Source: Lachnospiraceae bacterium XBD2001 (lineage in GTDB: Bacteria; Bacillota; Clostridia; Lachnospirales; Lachnospiraceae). From it: a stretch of 64,000 bases of DNA. Under the pieces are notes generated by a model. The model ran no database searches. It was not told the DNA's origin and saw only the letters and a list, made by a program, of their open reading frames with translations. A program made the translations under genes and the position numbers. This document shows, piece after piece, positions 27,145 to 36,045 of the stretch. Positions within the stretch are counted from its first letter, which is position 1. The number at the start of each line of letters is the position of its first letter. The stretch spans positions 165,527 through 229,526 of the forward strand of contig FPAN01000006.1 in the NCBI GenBank assembly GCA_900116395.1, written 5' to 3'.

Positions 27145-28790
27145 GATATAAAAAAGAATCTAAAGAAAAATCAAATGGGATTGTATATACTCCAACAGAA
27201 ATGGCTGATTTTTTATCGGAGCAAATGTTGGAATATAGTAGTTTTAATGAAAACATAATGGATATCAATATTCTCGATCCTGCGGTTGGAGAAGGTGAAT
27301 TGGTAATATCGCTGATAAAAAAGGTGAAGGAGAAAAATCATAATTGCCATATTCATTGCATAGGATATGAGACAGATAGTGAGACTTCAAATAAAACGGC
27401 AGAAATGCTTGAAGGAATGTTCGATGATGTAGATATAGAAATACTTAATCGAGATTTTCTTGAAGATGTTGACTCAATTTCCGAAAGATTTGATTTTATC
27501 ATTGCTAATCCTCCATATATAAGAACACAGATTCTTGGATCGGAACGAGCGCAGGAAATGGCTGAGAAGATGAAATTGAGTGGAAGAATTGATATCTACT
27601 ATGTTTTTTTATTAAATACTAAGCAGTTAATGCGTGAAAATGGAGTTGCTGGTTATATTACCTCAAATAAGTTCTTTACGATAAAATCTGGCAAATCTGT
27701 AAGAAACTATATGATTGACAATTATTGTATGCATAGAATCGTAGATTTTGGAGATACAAAACTGTTTACGGCATCAGTATTACCTTGCATAATGGTTTTT
27801 TCTAAGGGAAAGACTGAGAAAGCATCAGATGTTAAGTTTACATCAATATATGAATGTAAAGATAATTCAGACGAAGAACGCGAGCAAATAAAATCAGTGT
27901 TTGAAAAAATCGATGATGAAGGCATCTATAGAACGGATGAAGGTAAGTATTTCAATTTTCAGCAAGGAACTTTACAGGGAATAGAAGAGGATGCACTTTG
28001 GACAATTGCTTCTAATCAAACTCAAAAATGGTTGAATAGAGTAGATGCTAATACATGGATGCATTTTAAGGATATTGGTAAGGTTCGTGTAGGCATTAAG
28101 ACAACAGCAGATAATGTCTTTATTGGTGATGATTGGTCTGGTGATAATTCAAATATTGAGTTGTTACAACCGCTTATAACACACAGAGATGCAGGGCAAA
28201 TAGTATCTCCAAATGGTGCTTCATGGAAAGTATTGTACACCCATTATTCAAAGGGTGGAAAAAGAAAAGTGTATGATATAAATGAGTTTCCGAACACTAA
28301 GAGATATCTTGAGAAGCATTATGAACAGTTATCAGGAAGAAGCTATGTAGCAAAAGCGAAGAGAAATTGGTATGAAATATGGGTACCTCAGAATCCAGAG
28401 TCATGGAAGAATAGAAAAATAGTCTTTCGTGATATATCGGAGGAACCTCAATTCTGGCTTGACGAAACAGGAGCCATAATTAACGGAGATTGCTATTGGA
28501 TTGACATAAATGATGATGTATTTGAGGATACATTATACCTTGCGCTTGCAGTTGCTAATAGTCACTTTATAGAGAGATACTATGACGCAAAATTTAATAC
28601 TAAATTGTATTCTGGAAAACGACGTTATATGACACAGTATGTTGAGGAATTTCCACTTCCTGCTCCTAACACAGAACTGTCTCAAGAAGCAATCAATCTG
28701 GTAAAAATGATTGTAGCAGGATGCAATAGGGAGGAAGCATCCTGCTACATGAGTCGGTTAAACGAAGTTGTTGATCGTATATTTGCTTAA
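27141..28790 (+). CDS. N6-adenine DNA methyltransferase, type II R-M (gamma/TaqI-like)
   Basis: A 549-residue methylase. The SAM-binding motif I is ILDPAVGEGELV (about residue 48) and the catalytic motif IV is IIANPPYIR (about 125), giving the order of gamma-class N6-adenine enzymes. A TaqI-like C-terminal target-recognition domain follows. The opening GIVYTPTEMADFLSEQM is typical of this class. It protects host sites from the convergent endonuclease, whose stop codon overlaps its own. AT-rich codon use differs from the flanking chromosome, consistent with transfer. The recognition sequence cannot be read from the protein. Confidence 0.92.
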   Translation: MRYKKESKEKSNGIVYTPTEMADFLSEQMLEYSSFNENIMDINILDPAVGEGELVISLIKKVKEKNHNCHIHCIGYETDSETSNKTAEMLEGMFDDVDIEILNRDFLEDVDSISERFDFIIANPPYIRTQILGSERAQEMAEKMKLSGRIDIYYVFLLNTKQLMRENGVAGYITSNKFFTIKSGKSVRNYMIDNYCMHRIVDFGDTKLFTASVLPCIMVFSKGKTEKASDVKFTSIYECKDNSDEEREQIKSVFEKIDDEGIYRTDEGKYFNFQQGTLQGIEEDALWTIASNQTQKWLNRVDANTWMHFKDIGKVRVGIKTTADNVFIGDDWSGDNSNIELLQPLITHRDAGQIVSPNGASWKVLYTHYSKGGKRKVYDINEFPNTKRYLEKHYEQLSGRSYVAKAKRNWYEIWVPQNPESWKNRKIVFRDISEEPQFWLDETGAIINGDCYWIDINDDVFEDTLYLALAVANSHFIERYYDAKFNTKLYSGKRRYMTQYVEEFPLPAPNTELSQEAINLVKMIVAGCNREEASCYMSRLNEVVDRIFA

Positions 28791-29809
28791 TCGTTCCAAA
28801 AATCTAAGGGGAGAGGCAATTGCAATTTAGCATTTTGCTTTTTCCCTTTAAATAACGGGAAGTGCGTTGGAAAGTCTTTTCCATTAACTAGGTACAAATT
28901 TTTAAGTAGTATTTCATCATGGTCTACTTCTCCATCAAATATGACATATCGAATATCTTCACTATGGAAAGTTTTTCCTTCTGAAACAATAATATCAGCA
29001 CCGTCTTCAGGGGAATGCAATCCTAGATCAATAGTAGGAGATGTTTGTAATTTGATCTCAAGTAACTGATTAGCTAAATCGGGATATGATCCATCATCTT
29101 CGAAGTTGGAATAACCAAGGCTTTCGCATATTAGTTTATGAAGTTCGGCACCACGATTTCTTTCCTGAACAGCATCAAGATACTTGATACGCTTTCCGAC
29201 AAGAGGGAGGAGTTTTGCATAAACAGAAGCTATCTTCATGAGTTTGTCTTTTTGAGGCTTACTGTTAGGGTTTACCTCTATTAAGACAGGTTCATCATTT
29301 TCTGTCCATGCGGTAAGGTTTTTTGTATCAGATGAAGAGAATAACTGACTAGAATCTCTGCTGGACATAGTAGCTTGGTATTTGGTGGTGAGAGTTCCAG
29401 TGTTATCAAATGTGGCAAGAATAGCACCAGTGATGATTTTTACTTTATCAATGAGATCGGATTCCGTGCATCGCAAAAATACATAACGACGTTCAGGATC
29501 TATTGGTTCATTCCATATTTGAACATTACGAGATTTCTGAGTATACACATCGAAGTTTTGACCTAAAAATCGTGGCTGAGTTTTTTTAAACGATTTTGGT
29601 ATTGGGTAGCCAAGTGCTTCGCAAATCTTTTCTTTTACTACTTTTGATCGCGTACGAAGTGGAAGACCGGCTAAAGATAGTCCAACTAATTCAGACGAGA
29701 GTATTTTCTGAAGTTCATCTGTAGGGATATATAGTTTTTCGTTTGATTTAGCAATAGGTTCATATATTGATAGACCTGATGCCTTAATGTTTGTTTTGTA
29801 ATTGTTCAA
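28787..29809 (-). CDS. Type II restriction endonuclease, PD-(D/E)xK fold (candidate)
   Basis: A 340-residue protein convergent with the methylase (stops overlap). In its C-terminal third the segment YPDLANQLLEIKLQ gives PD-x6-EIK, a canonical PD-(D/E)xK nuclease active site. I place the start at the TTG at 29809 (GGAGG seven bases upstream). A longer reading to 29845 would overlap the upstream regulator. I cannot name the family. Position opposite a gamma-class methylase and behind an XRE gene supports a restriction enzyme; specificity is unknown. Confidence 0.85.
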   Translation of the reverse strand: MNNYKTNIKASGLSIYEPIAKSNEKLYIPTDELQKILSSELVGLSLAGLPLRTRSKVVKEKICEALGYPIPKSFKKTQPRFLGQNFDVYTQKSRNVQIWNEPIDPERRYVFLRCTESDLIDKVKIITGAILATFDNTGTLTTKYQATMSSRDSSQLFSSSDTKNLTAWTENDEPVLIEVNPNSKPQKDKLMKIASVYAKLLPLVGKRIKYLDAVQERNRGAELHKLICESLGYSNFEDDGSYPDLANQLLEIKLQTSPTIDLGLHSPEDGADIIVSEGKTFHSEDIRYVIFDGEVDHDEILLKNLYLVNGKDFPTHFPLFKGKKQNAKLQLPLPLDFWND

Positions 29810-29822
29810 TTGGTATCCTCCA

Positions 29823-30041
29823 TTAAAGTGATTCTGCAATGGCAAACAATTCTGAAATAGAAACGTTTAAACCATTAGCTATTTTTTCAATATTTGATAG
29901 GGATAGATTACGCTTGCCTGCTTCGACAGAAGCCAAGTATGTTCTATCCATGCCTATTAGTAATGCAAATTTTTCTTGGCTTAGTCCCGTTTTGTTACGT
30001 AATTGTTTAACGGCTAAACCAAAGTCTGTTTGTATATTCAT
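29823..30041 (-). CDS. XRE-family HTH regulator of the endonuclease operon
   Basis: A 72-residue helix-turn-helix protein (LRNKTGLSQEKFALLIGMDRT, then VEAGKRNLSLSNIEKIANGL), close in size to restriction controller (C) proteins. GAGGTG precedes its ATG. It ends 13 bp before the endonuclease TTG start, giving a regulator-endonuclease operon that mirrors the regulator-methylase operon on the other strand. Two separate controllers in one R-M module are unusual. Confidence 0.88.
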   Translation of the reverse strand: MNIQTDFGLAVKQLRNKTGLSQEKFALLIGMDRTYLASVEAGKRNLSLSNIEKIANGLNVSISELFAIAESL

Positions 30042-30209
30042 AAAAACACCTCACAAAAATCATATTGATACGCGGATTATAAGGCAACGGACTATGAGTA
30101 ACAATTGATGAATATTTTATTATATCGGAAGATAGTGGCACAGTTCACTGTCTTTCTTTTTGCAATAATTCTGCTGAGGAATTTTGCAAAAAACCAGAAC
30201 GAAGAAAAG

Positions 30210-30244
30210 GAGATTATCCCGTGGAGAGATAATCTCTTTTTCTT
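30210..30244. terminator. Terminator-like hairpin
   Basis: GAGATTATC / GATAATCTC stem, with T-rich flanks on both strands (TTTTTCTTT to the right). It insulates the R-M module from the mobilization region. Confidence 0.7.
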
Positions 30245-30322
30245 TGCTCTGGAGCAAGAGTGCAGAGAGAAGCATTCTCTTTGCTTGTGAAAATGAGTGC
30301 TCATATTTTCGCAACCGTGGGT

Positions 30323-30364
30323 CAAGGGAGCAGAGCTCCTTTGTCAGGTCGAGGGTGAAACCCT
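30323..30364. other. Tandem hairpins upstream of the relaxase-like gene (oriT candidate)
   Basis: CAAGGGAGC-aga-GCTCCTTTG (9 bp, one wobble) at 30323-30343, followed by AGGGT-gaa-ACCCT at 30352-30364. About 160 bp upstream of a mobilization pseudogene, these dyads are placed where a transfer origin would lie. The surrounding gap 30042-30520 holds no intact gene. Confidence 0.4.
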
Positions 30365-30520
30365 GCCCAGGTAGGTGAGTTGCTTGCGACACACCGTACT
30401 GGGTATTTTTTTGTCACCGCAGCCAGTTTTATGGCTTCGAAAACGTCACTTCCGCGGACAAAGATTTTAAAAAAACTGAAACAGTTAACAACATTTTTTA
30501 GAGCAAAGGAGAATTTTTTT

Positions 30521-31186
30521 ATGCGAGTATCACGCCATAATGGCAGAGCAGGATCACATGGAGCTTACAATCCAAAGCACAATGACAGAGAGTTTGATCT
30601 TGATAAGGCAGAGGAGATTAAGAAGGAGCTTACCAAGAACAATCTATATTGGGATTGCATCACAAGGAAGGTAGTCCGTCATGATGAAAGAACTGAGGAG
30701 ACACCTTCATTTACCGAGGTGGAGAAAGGTTTTTATGATCTTGTCTACAAAGATTGTGTTGAAGGTCAGAATGCAAGGAACACTGCCGCCAGACATAAGG
30801 AGAGAAACAGGACAACGGATGATCTAAGGGAGAGTACAAAGACTTGACCTGAGGAAACTATTTATCAGATTGGAAACATAGATAAGCATGTTGATTATGA
30901 TGTTCTTGCAAAAGTGATTTTTGATTTTTTAAATCAGCTTCAGGAAAGATATGGCAAGCACATGCTCATCCTTGACTGGGCTCTTCATCTTGATGAAGAT
31001 ACTCCCCATATCCACGAAAGACATGTCTTTGATGTTGTAAACAAATATAGAGAACGTCAGCCCAAGCAGGAAGATGCACTAAAAGAGTACGCAGACAACC
31101 TGACTAAAGAGAATCTTGTTGGTTGGGACAAAGAAATAACAGATGAGACATGCTCTGTAGCGTGTCTGTTCAGGCGTCAGTATTAA
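30521..31186 (+). pseudogene. Broken mobilization (relaxase-like) gene
   Basis: The ATG at 30521 opens a frame (RVSRHNGRAGSHGAYNPKHN) that stops at a TGA at 30845-30847 and continues in the same frame as PEETIYQIGNIDKHVDYDVL up to 31186. By memory, the family has cysteine at that place, so a TGC to TGA change would explain it. HLDEDTPHIHERHVFD gives the histidine pair expected of a Mob/HUH-like site. The protein also ends early compared with intact relatives. It marks the right edge of the island and suggests the element can no longer mobilise itself. Confidence 0.75.
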
Positions 31187-31225
31187 AAAAACGGGTGATA
31201 ATCCAATGGATTATTACCCGTTTTT
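31187..31225. terminator. Bidirectional terminator at the island/PBP junction
   Basis: Long stem AAAACGGGT-ATAATCC / GGATTAT-ACCCGTTTT with T-runs on both strands, just after the penicillin-binding protein stop (minus strand). Confidence 0.9.
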
Positions 31226-31235
31226 GTATGTACTG

Positions 31236-33815
31236 TTATTCCTGTGGTGCTTCCGGCTGTGTAAACGGCTTCGTCGGATCCGTTTCAACGCTAGGCTGCG
31301 GAACCGGTTCAGTGAAGACGTACGCACCGCCACCACCGTGGTATGGACAAGAGTTTGCAAGCATCTCAGTTGTGATGATGTAAGGCTCATCGTCGGAACC
31401 AGGCTCACCACCAATGATGCGAACCTGTGAAGTGGATGGACATCCGCCGCTGGCAGGAAGGCCGGAATCATTACAGATATTGATGCGTGTATGGTGATCG
31501 CAGGTCTCTGTTGGCTGTGTGCCTTCAGCGAAGTACTCGGTGTAGACCATGTTGCCACGAGGATCTGCATCGCAAATGCCTTCCAATGGAAGCTTGCCGG
31601 ATTTGGAACATACAGCAACTTGTACGATGCCTTCCGGCTTGGTGAAGTCCTTGTACTCCAAACCTTCATGAACACGGGCCATAACCTGATGCCAAATCTT
31701 GTTGGCATAAGAGGTGTTGCCCTGGATGGCGTTATCGTCATAACCACCCCAGATGACACCGGTATAGTAAGGCGTAAATCCAGCAAATACCGCATCGCGG
31801 TTACCGGTGGTTGTACCGGTCTTACCGGATACATACTGACCGGACAGGTTGGTTGCGGTACCGGTACCGGCGGTAACGACATCGTGCATGGCATTGATTA
31901 ACAGCCAAGCGGTAGTCTCTTTGATGACCTGCTTCGGCTGGTTCTCGGTATTATCAAGAACCGTATTGCCCTTGTTATCAAGCACGGTTGTATAGAAGAC
32001 CGGCTTGTTGTAGTAACCGCTGTTAGCGATGGTAGCATAAGCGCCACACAACTCTAAGTTGGTAACGCCGTTGGTGATACCGCCTAGGGCGAGGGCCTGT
32101 ACATTATCACCGCTGACTAAGGTAGAGATACCGAAGTCCTGAACATATTCATAACCAAGTCCGGTTCCAATCTCGGTTAAGGTCTTAACGGCCATAACGT
32201 TGATGGACCACTGAATACCGGTACGAATGTTGGTCCATCCACGGTAATGCTTGTCGTAGTTGCTAAGAGGTGTACCGTTGGCGTAAGTCATCGGTGCATC
32301 ATCCTGAACACTGGCAAGGGTCATGCCACCGGCATCTAAAGCCGGAGCGTAAGCTGCGATAATCTTGAATGTAGAACCTGCCTGACGGGTAATACCTGTT
32401 GCACGGTTCAAGGTCTTGCTACCGGTTTTGTCACCGCGTCCACCGGCAAGAGCTACTACATGTCCGTTGGACTGATCCATGATGGTCATGGCAGCCTGTG
32501 GCTGTAAGGTGTAAACAACGGACTCGCCGCCTTCCGCGATGGTGTCGCCCGGTTCCATAATCTCGGCCTTGTAGGCTTCGATGGCTTCTGCAGCTGCTTC
32601 CTGGCTCTCGTAGTTAATGGAGAACTTCTTGTTCTCGGCCTGGTAGTAGGACAGCATGGTCTGGTCACTGTAGTTAGCGGTAGAACCGTCCGCCTTGGTA
32701 ACGGTCAGGCGATAGGAGAAGGAGCACAACTGCTTGCTGTAGTTCTCTTCATTACTAATCTCCTCGTCCAGGATGGTCTGGATAGCCGGATCCTGTGTGG
32801 AGTAAATCTTTAATCCGCCACTGTAGAGCTTCTGATAAGCTTCCGTCTCGGTGTAACCCTTCTGCTCAATCAAATCGTCGATGACCTGGTCGGTCAGTGC
32901 ATCGACAAAATAGGAAGTAGAAGTAGTGGTAATCTGACTGTTTACCACCTGGATGCGGTCGTACACATCATCATCCATGGCATCATCGTACTGTGCCTGG
33001 GTAATGTAACCCTGATCCAGCATCTTGTTCAGCACACGCTTGCGGCGCTTCGCGTTCTCTTCCGGGTTGCTAATCGGATTATAGCGGGACGGGTTCTGGG
33101 TAATCGCAGCAATGACTGCGGACTCGGAGAGGTCTAACTGAGAAACGTCCTTATTGAAGTAACGCTCGCTTGCTGCCTCTACACCCAAGGTATTCTGTCC
33201 CAGGTTAATGGTATTCAGGTAATTCTCCAGGATGGTCTCCTTGGTAGTAATCTTCTCCAACTGAATAGCCAGATATTGTTCCTGGATTTTACGATTGATC
33301 TTGTCTATCTTGGTCTCTTCATCGGTCCAGCTGGTAAAGAAATTGTTCTTTAACAACTGCTGGGTAATGGTACTGGCACCCTGAGAGAGATCGCCGGTGA
33401 CAATGGCGTTGACACCCGCACGGAAAATACCGCGAATGTCGATGCCGTTATGCTCGTAGAATCGCTCATCCTCGATGGCAACAAAAGCATGCTGCAAATC
33501 CACCGGAATATCGGCAATCTCAACGTACTGGCGGTTCGCACCGGAGGACGCTAGGGACTCAATCTCATTACCGTCCTTGTCATAGATCGTTGTGGAAAAA
33601 CCACTCGGTGAAATATCTATGGTAGAAACGTCCGGTAACTCAGAGATGAGATTTTTGGCGTACCATACAAAAGCTAGCGCAACAATCGCAACGATCACAA
33701 GAATCAATACCAGAATGGACTTGAAAAAAGTCAGGGCAAATTTATTCTTGGCCGCGGCCTTCTTGCTGGATAGCCTGGTTTTGTTTTTCTTAAGACTCTT
33801 TTTTCCGTAATTCAT
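31236..33815 (-). CDS. Bifunctional penicillin-binding protein 1A (transglycosylase/transpeptidase)
   Basis: 859 residues: basic cytoplasmic start, one membrane anchor (about residues 30-55), GT51 glycosyltransferase (EDERFYEHNGID, STITQQLLKN, NTINLGQN) polymerising lipid II, and a C-terminal transpeptidase with GSTFKI (catalytic serine), SINVMA and KTGTT motifs. The tail carries cysteine pairs and a proline/acid-rich end, common in Lachnospiraceae class A PBPs. The ATG at 33815 follows AAGGAG; a start seven codons upstream is less likely. Its terminator separates it from the island. Confidence 0.95.
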   Translation of the reverse strand: MNYGKKSLKKNKTRLSSKKAAAKNKFALTFFKSILVLILVIVAIVALAFVWYAKNLISELPDVSTIDISPSGFSTTIYDKDGNEIESLASSGANRQYVEIADIPVDLQHAFVAIEDERFYEHNGIDIRGIFRAGVNAIVTGDLSQGASTITQQLLKNNFFTSWTDEETKIDKINRKIQEQYLAIQLEKITTKETILENYLNTINLGQNTLGVEAASERYFNKDVSQLDLSESAVIAAITQNPSRYNPISNPEENAKRRKRVLNKMLDQGYITQAQYDDAMDDDVYDRIQVVNSQITTTSTSYFVDALTDQVIDDLIEQKGYTETEAYQKLYSGGLKIYSTQDPAIQTILDEEISNEENYSKQLCSFSYRLTVTKADGSTANYSDQTMLSYYQAENKKFSINYESQEAAAEAIEAYKAEIMEPGDTIAEGGESVVYTLQPQAAMTIMDQSNGHVVALAGGRGDKTGSKTLNRATGITRQAGSTFKIIAAYAPALDAGGMTLASVQDDAPMTYANGTPLSNYDKHYRGWTNIRTGIQWSINVMAVKTLTEIGTGLGYEYVQDFGISTLVSGDNVQALALGGITNGVTNLELCGAYATIANSGYYNKPVFYTTVLDNKGNTVLDNTENQPKQVIKETTAWLLINAMHDVVTAGTGTATNLSGQYVSGKTGTTTGNRDAVFAGFTPYYTGVIWGGYDDNAIQGNTSYANKIWHQVMARVHEGLEYKDFTKPEGIVQVAVCSKSGKLPLEGICDADPRGNMVYTEYFAEGTQPTETCDHHTRINICNDSGLPASGGCPSTSQVRIIGGEPGSDDEPYIITTEMLANSCPYHGGGGAYVFTEPVPQPSVETDPTKPFTQPEAPQE

Positions 33816-33905
33816 ATAGTCTCCTTTGCCAAGCAAAATTACCTTTATTATAGCAAATTGTTCCTATATAATAAAGAAAGAAAAAGAAGCGGGAAAGGGA
33901 GACAA

Positions 33906-34562
33906 ATGCCGACACCACAGGAAAAACAATGGGAAATCTATACGCCGGCCGAAGCGGAAATCGTAGAGAAGAAGTCACGGTTTATCGCGTCTTTTGCCAC
34001 GGTGCATTCGGAGGAAGAGGCACTTGCTTTTATCCAGCAGAAGAAGAAGGAACATTATAGCGCCAGACACAACTGTTCGGCTTATATCGTGGGTGCCATG
34101 GATGAGGTGAAGCGTTTTTCCGATGACGGAGAACCTTCCGGAACGGCGGGACGCCCTATGATGGATGTGTTGGAAGGCGCGAATCTACATAACGTGGTGG
34201 CGGTGGTGACCCGATATTTTGGCGGCGTGCTCCTTGGAACCGGAGGATTGGTTCGGGCGTATTCGAGTGCGACGGCAGAAGGTGTGAAGGCTTGCACCTT
34301 AATCGAGAAAACTTCCGGAACGAAGTTATCCATTACTACAGATTACAACGGTTATGGTAAAATAGAGTATCTCCTAAGAGAACAGGAGATTATGGTGTTA
34401 GATACCCAGTATGATGTTGGGGTTACCATTCACTGTGTGGTGGAAGACCATCAGCGGGATGTGGAAACGAAGATAACGAATCTTACCGCCGGAACGGCGA
34501 AGTGCCAGTGGGGAGAGTGGATGTCCTACGGTATCGTGGACGGCAAGGTCGTATACTTATAG
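33906..34562 (+). CDS. YigZ/IMPACT-family protein
   Basis: A 218-residue protein of the UPF0029 family, related to the eukaryotic translation regulator IMPACT; the bacterial role is unclear. Signature blocks are EIVEKKSRFIAS, HNCSAYIVG, DDGEPSGTAGRPM and VTRYFGGVLLGTGGLVRAYS. A C-terminal DUF1949-like domain follows. The start at 33906 (MPTPQEK) has AAGGGAGA upstream and is preferred to the ATG 16 codons earlier. Divergent from the PBP gene. Confidence 0.93.
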   Translation: MPTPQEKQWEIYTPAEAEIVEKKSRFIASFATVHSEEEALAFIQQKKKEHYSARHNCSAYIVGAMDEVKRFSDDGEPSGTAGRPMMDVLEGANLHNVVAVVTRYFGGVLLGTGGLVRAYSSATAEGVKACTLIEKTSGTKLSITTDYNGYGKIEYLLREQEIMVLDTQYDVGVTIHCVVEDHQRDVETKITNLTAGTAKCQWGEWMSYGIVDGKVVYL

Positions 34563-34574
34563 GAAGGCTAGTCA

Positions 34575-35492
34575 ATGAATCAGGAAGACAAGAAAAAACT
34601 TCAAAACGATATCCTGTTGGCCACAGAGATCAGCCGACAGTTTGATTTGAAGAATCCGGAAGAAGCCCGGAAGGTGGTGGCTTTTTTACATAGCCGTAAG
34701 CCGTTTTTATCACCGCGAGGTGCCGCGTTCCAGCAGCGAATTGAGGCGCTGGCGGAGGATAGTGCTACAAGTTGCACCTGTATGCTATGCATGCAGAAGG
34801 AGGCGGAGGACGGAATCTTCTGTCGGGATTGTATGGCGGTCATTGATCGCTCCGTCAATCGTGACAGCGCTCCGGTGAAGGAACCGGAAGAAGCGCCGGA
34901 AGAGGAAACTCCTGTAGAAGAGGTTCAGGAAGCGCCAATCGAAGATGAAGGGATAGAAGAGGAATTCTTCGAGGAAGTGCCGGAAGTGACGCCTGTGAAG
35001 AAGGCGGAAACGGTGATTGCTCCTCCGCAACTGGACGTGGACTTGTGGGGCGACCCGGAGAAGGAGCGTAAGAAGCTTCCGATTTGGGCGCGCATTCTCT
35101 TAGTCCTGTTTGGTGTGGTAATCCTTGCAGTGGCCGTACTGCTGATTACCGGATACCATTTGCCAATCTCCGGACTGCCTTGGGAGGAAGTCTCCATTGA
35201 GAGCGAAGAAGACGGAACGAAGGTGGTAGAACGGGAATTCTCAGAGAAGGATTACGATATCACAGCTAAGGATCCGCTGAATGCTCCGGAAGGCATGTTT
35301 GACGTTCATGTGGGCGACTACGTGGGAGAGTCCTGGGATACGGGACTGATTGAAGTGTATGCTTACTCCGTTGTCTCCAAGGAAGATCCATCACAGTCTG
35401 CAGTCATCTGGGTGGCCGGTGACGGACGGACGGTAGGATACGGAACCCTTGTGGATGCAGAGAACCCCGGCAAAATATATCGCATCAGATAA
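34575..35492 (+). CDS. Membrane protein with N-terminal cysteine cluster and acidic linker
   Basis: 305 residues of unknown function. Order: helical N-terminus (1-60), a zinc-ribbon-like cluster CTCMLCMQK...GIFCRDC (about 66-85), a long Glu/Pro-rich low-complexity linker (95-150), one transmembrane helix (ARILLVLFGVVILAVAVLLI, about 173-195) and an outer C-terminal domain of about 100 residues. It is 12 bp after yigZ, so probably co-transcribed. The topology suggests a sensor or scaffold with cytoplasmic metal-binding end; this is a guess from layout. Confidence 0.75.
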   Translation: MNQEDKKKLQNDILLATEISRQFDLKNPEEARKVVAFLHSRKPFLSPRGAAFQQRIEALAEDSATSCTCMLCMQKEAEDGIFCRDCMAVIDRSVNRDSAPVKEPEEAPEEETPVEEVQEAPIEDEGIEEEFFEEVPEVTPVKKAETVIAPPQLDVDLWGDPEKERKKLPIWARILLVLFGVVILAVAVLLITGYHLPISGLPWEEVSIESEEDGTKVVEREFSEKDYDITAKDPLNAPEGMFDVHVGDYVGESWDTGLIEVYAYSVVSKEDPSQSAVIWVAGDGRTVGYGTLVDAENPGKIYRIR

Positions 35493-35519
35493 AAAATGAA
35501 TCAATTGTATAAAATCTAA

Positions 35520-35548
35520 TTGACAACAATTTTAAATCGTGTTAGGAT
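35520..35548 (+). promoter_or_regulatory. Promoter of trxA
   Basis: Consensus -35 TTGACA (35520-35525), 17-bp spacer, -10 TAGGAT (35543-35548). Confidence 0.75.
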
Positions 35549-35598
35549 AAGGGTGTCAAATAGAAACAGAACTTTTTTATTTATAAAGGAGATACGAT

Positions 35599-35910
35599 AT
35601 GGCAGCTATTATTTTGAATGAAGGAAACTTTGAACAGGAAGTATTACAGTCTGACAAGCCTGTATTGGTTGATTTCTGGGCTACCTGGTGCGGACCATGC
35701 CAGAAGCAGGGACCAATCGTAGAGCAGTTGGCTGAGGAATTGGATGATGTGAAGGTTTGCAAGCTGGATGTGGATGAAGCACAGAACATTGCAGGCAATT
35801 ACAACATTATGTCCATCCCAACCGTTATGGTATTTAAGAACGGACAGGTATCCGGTAAGGCTGTCGGATTACAGAGCAAGGAAGCATTGATTGACCTGAT
35901 TCGTCAGTAA
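35599..35910 (+). CDS. trxA: Thioredoxin
   Basis: A 103-residue cytosolic disulfide reductase of standard size. The active site is WCGPC with Cys31 and Cys34, preceded by VLVDFWATW. The cis-proline loop is IMSIPTVMVF. It has its own consensus promoter and terminator. No thioredoxin reductase is adjacent, so its reductant partner is elsewhere. Confidence 0.97.
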   Translation: MAAIILNEGNFEQEVLQSDKPVLVDFWATWCGPCQKQGPIVEQLAEELDDVKVCKLDVDEAQNIAGNYNIMSIPTVMVFKNGQVSGKAVGLQSKEALIDLIRQ

Positions 35911-35963
35911 TTAGTGCACAAATTTTATTTGAAAATTTCATAAAAAGCAAACAAAATTTAAAG

Positions 35964-35992
35964 GGCCACTGCATTTTTGCAGTGGTCTTTCT
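35964..35992 (+). terminator. Terminator of trxA
   Basis: GGCCACTGCA / TGCAGTGGTC stem (one wobble), TTTT loop, T-rich tail. Confidence 0.88.
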
Positions 35993-36020
35993 TGATTTAT
36001 GGGAAACGTTTCCATACAAT
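35992..36020 (+). promoter_or_regulatory. Aminotransferase promoter with operator in the spacer
   Basis: -35 TTGATT (35992-35997) and -10 TACAAT (36015-36020) are 17 bp apart. The perfect palindrome GGAAACGTTTCC (36002-36013) fills the spacer. This is a LacI/CcpA-family type operator placed to block RNA polymerase. Similar sites precede the maltodextrin genes. Confidence 0.78.
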
Positions 36021-36045
36021 GAAATAGAAGGAAAAGGAAAAAGAA

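Noticed and set aside
30092..30392. Several small overlapping ORFs on both strands
   Set aside because: They derive from a strong hairpin region with no start signals or recognisable protein features.
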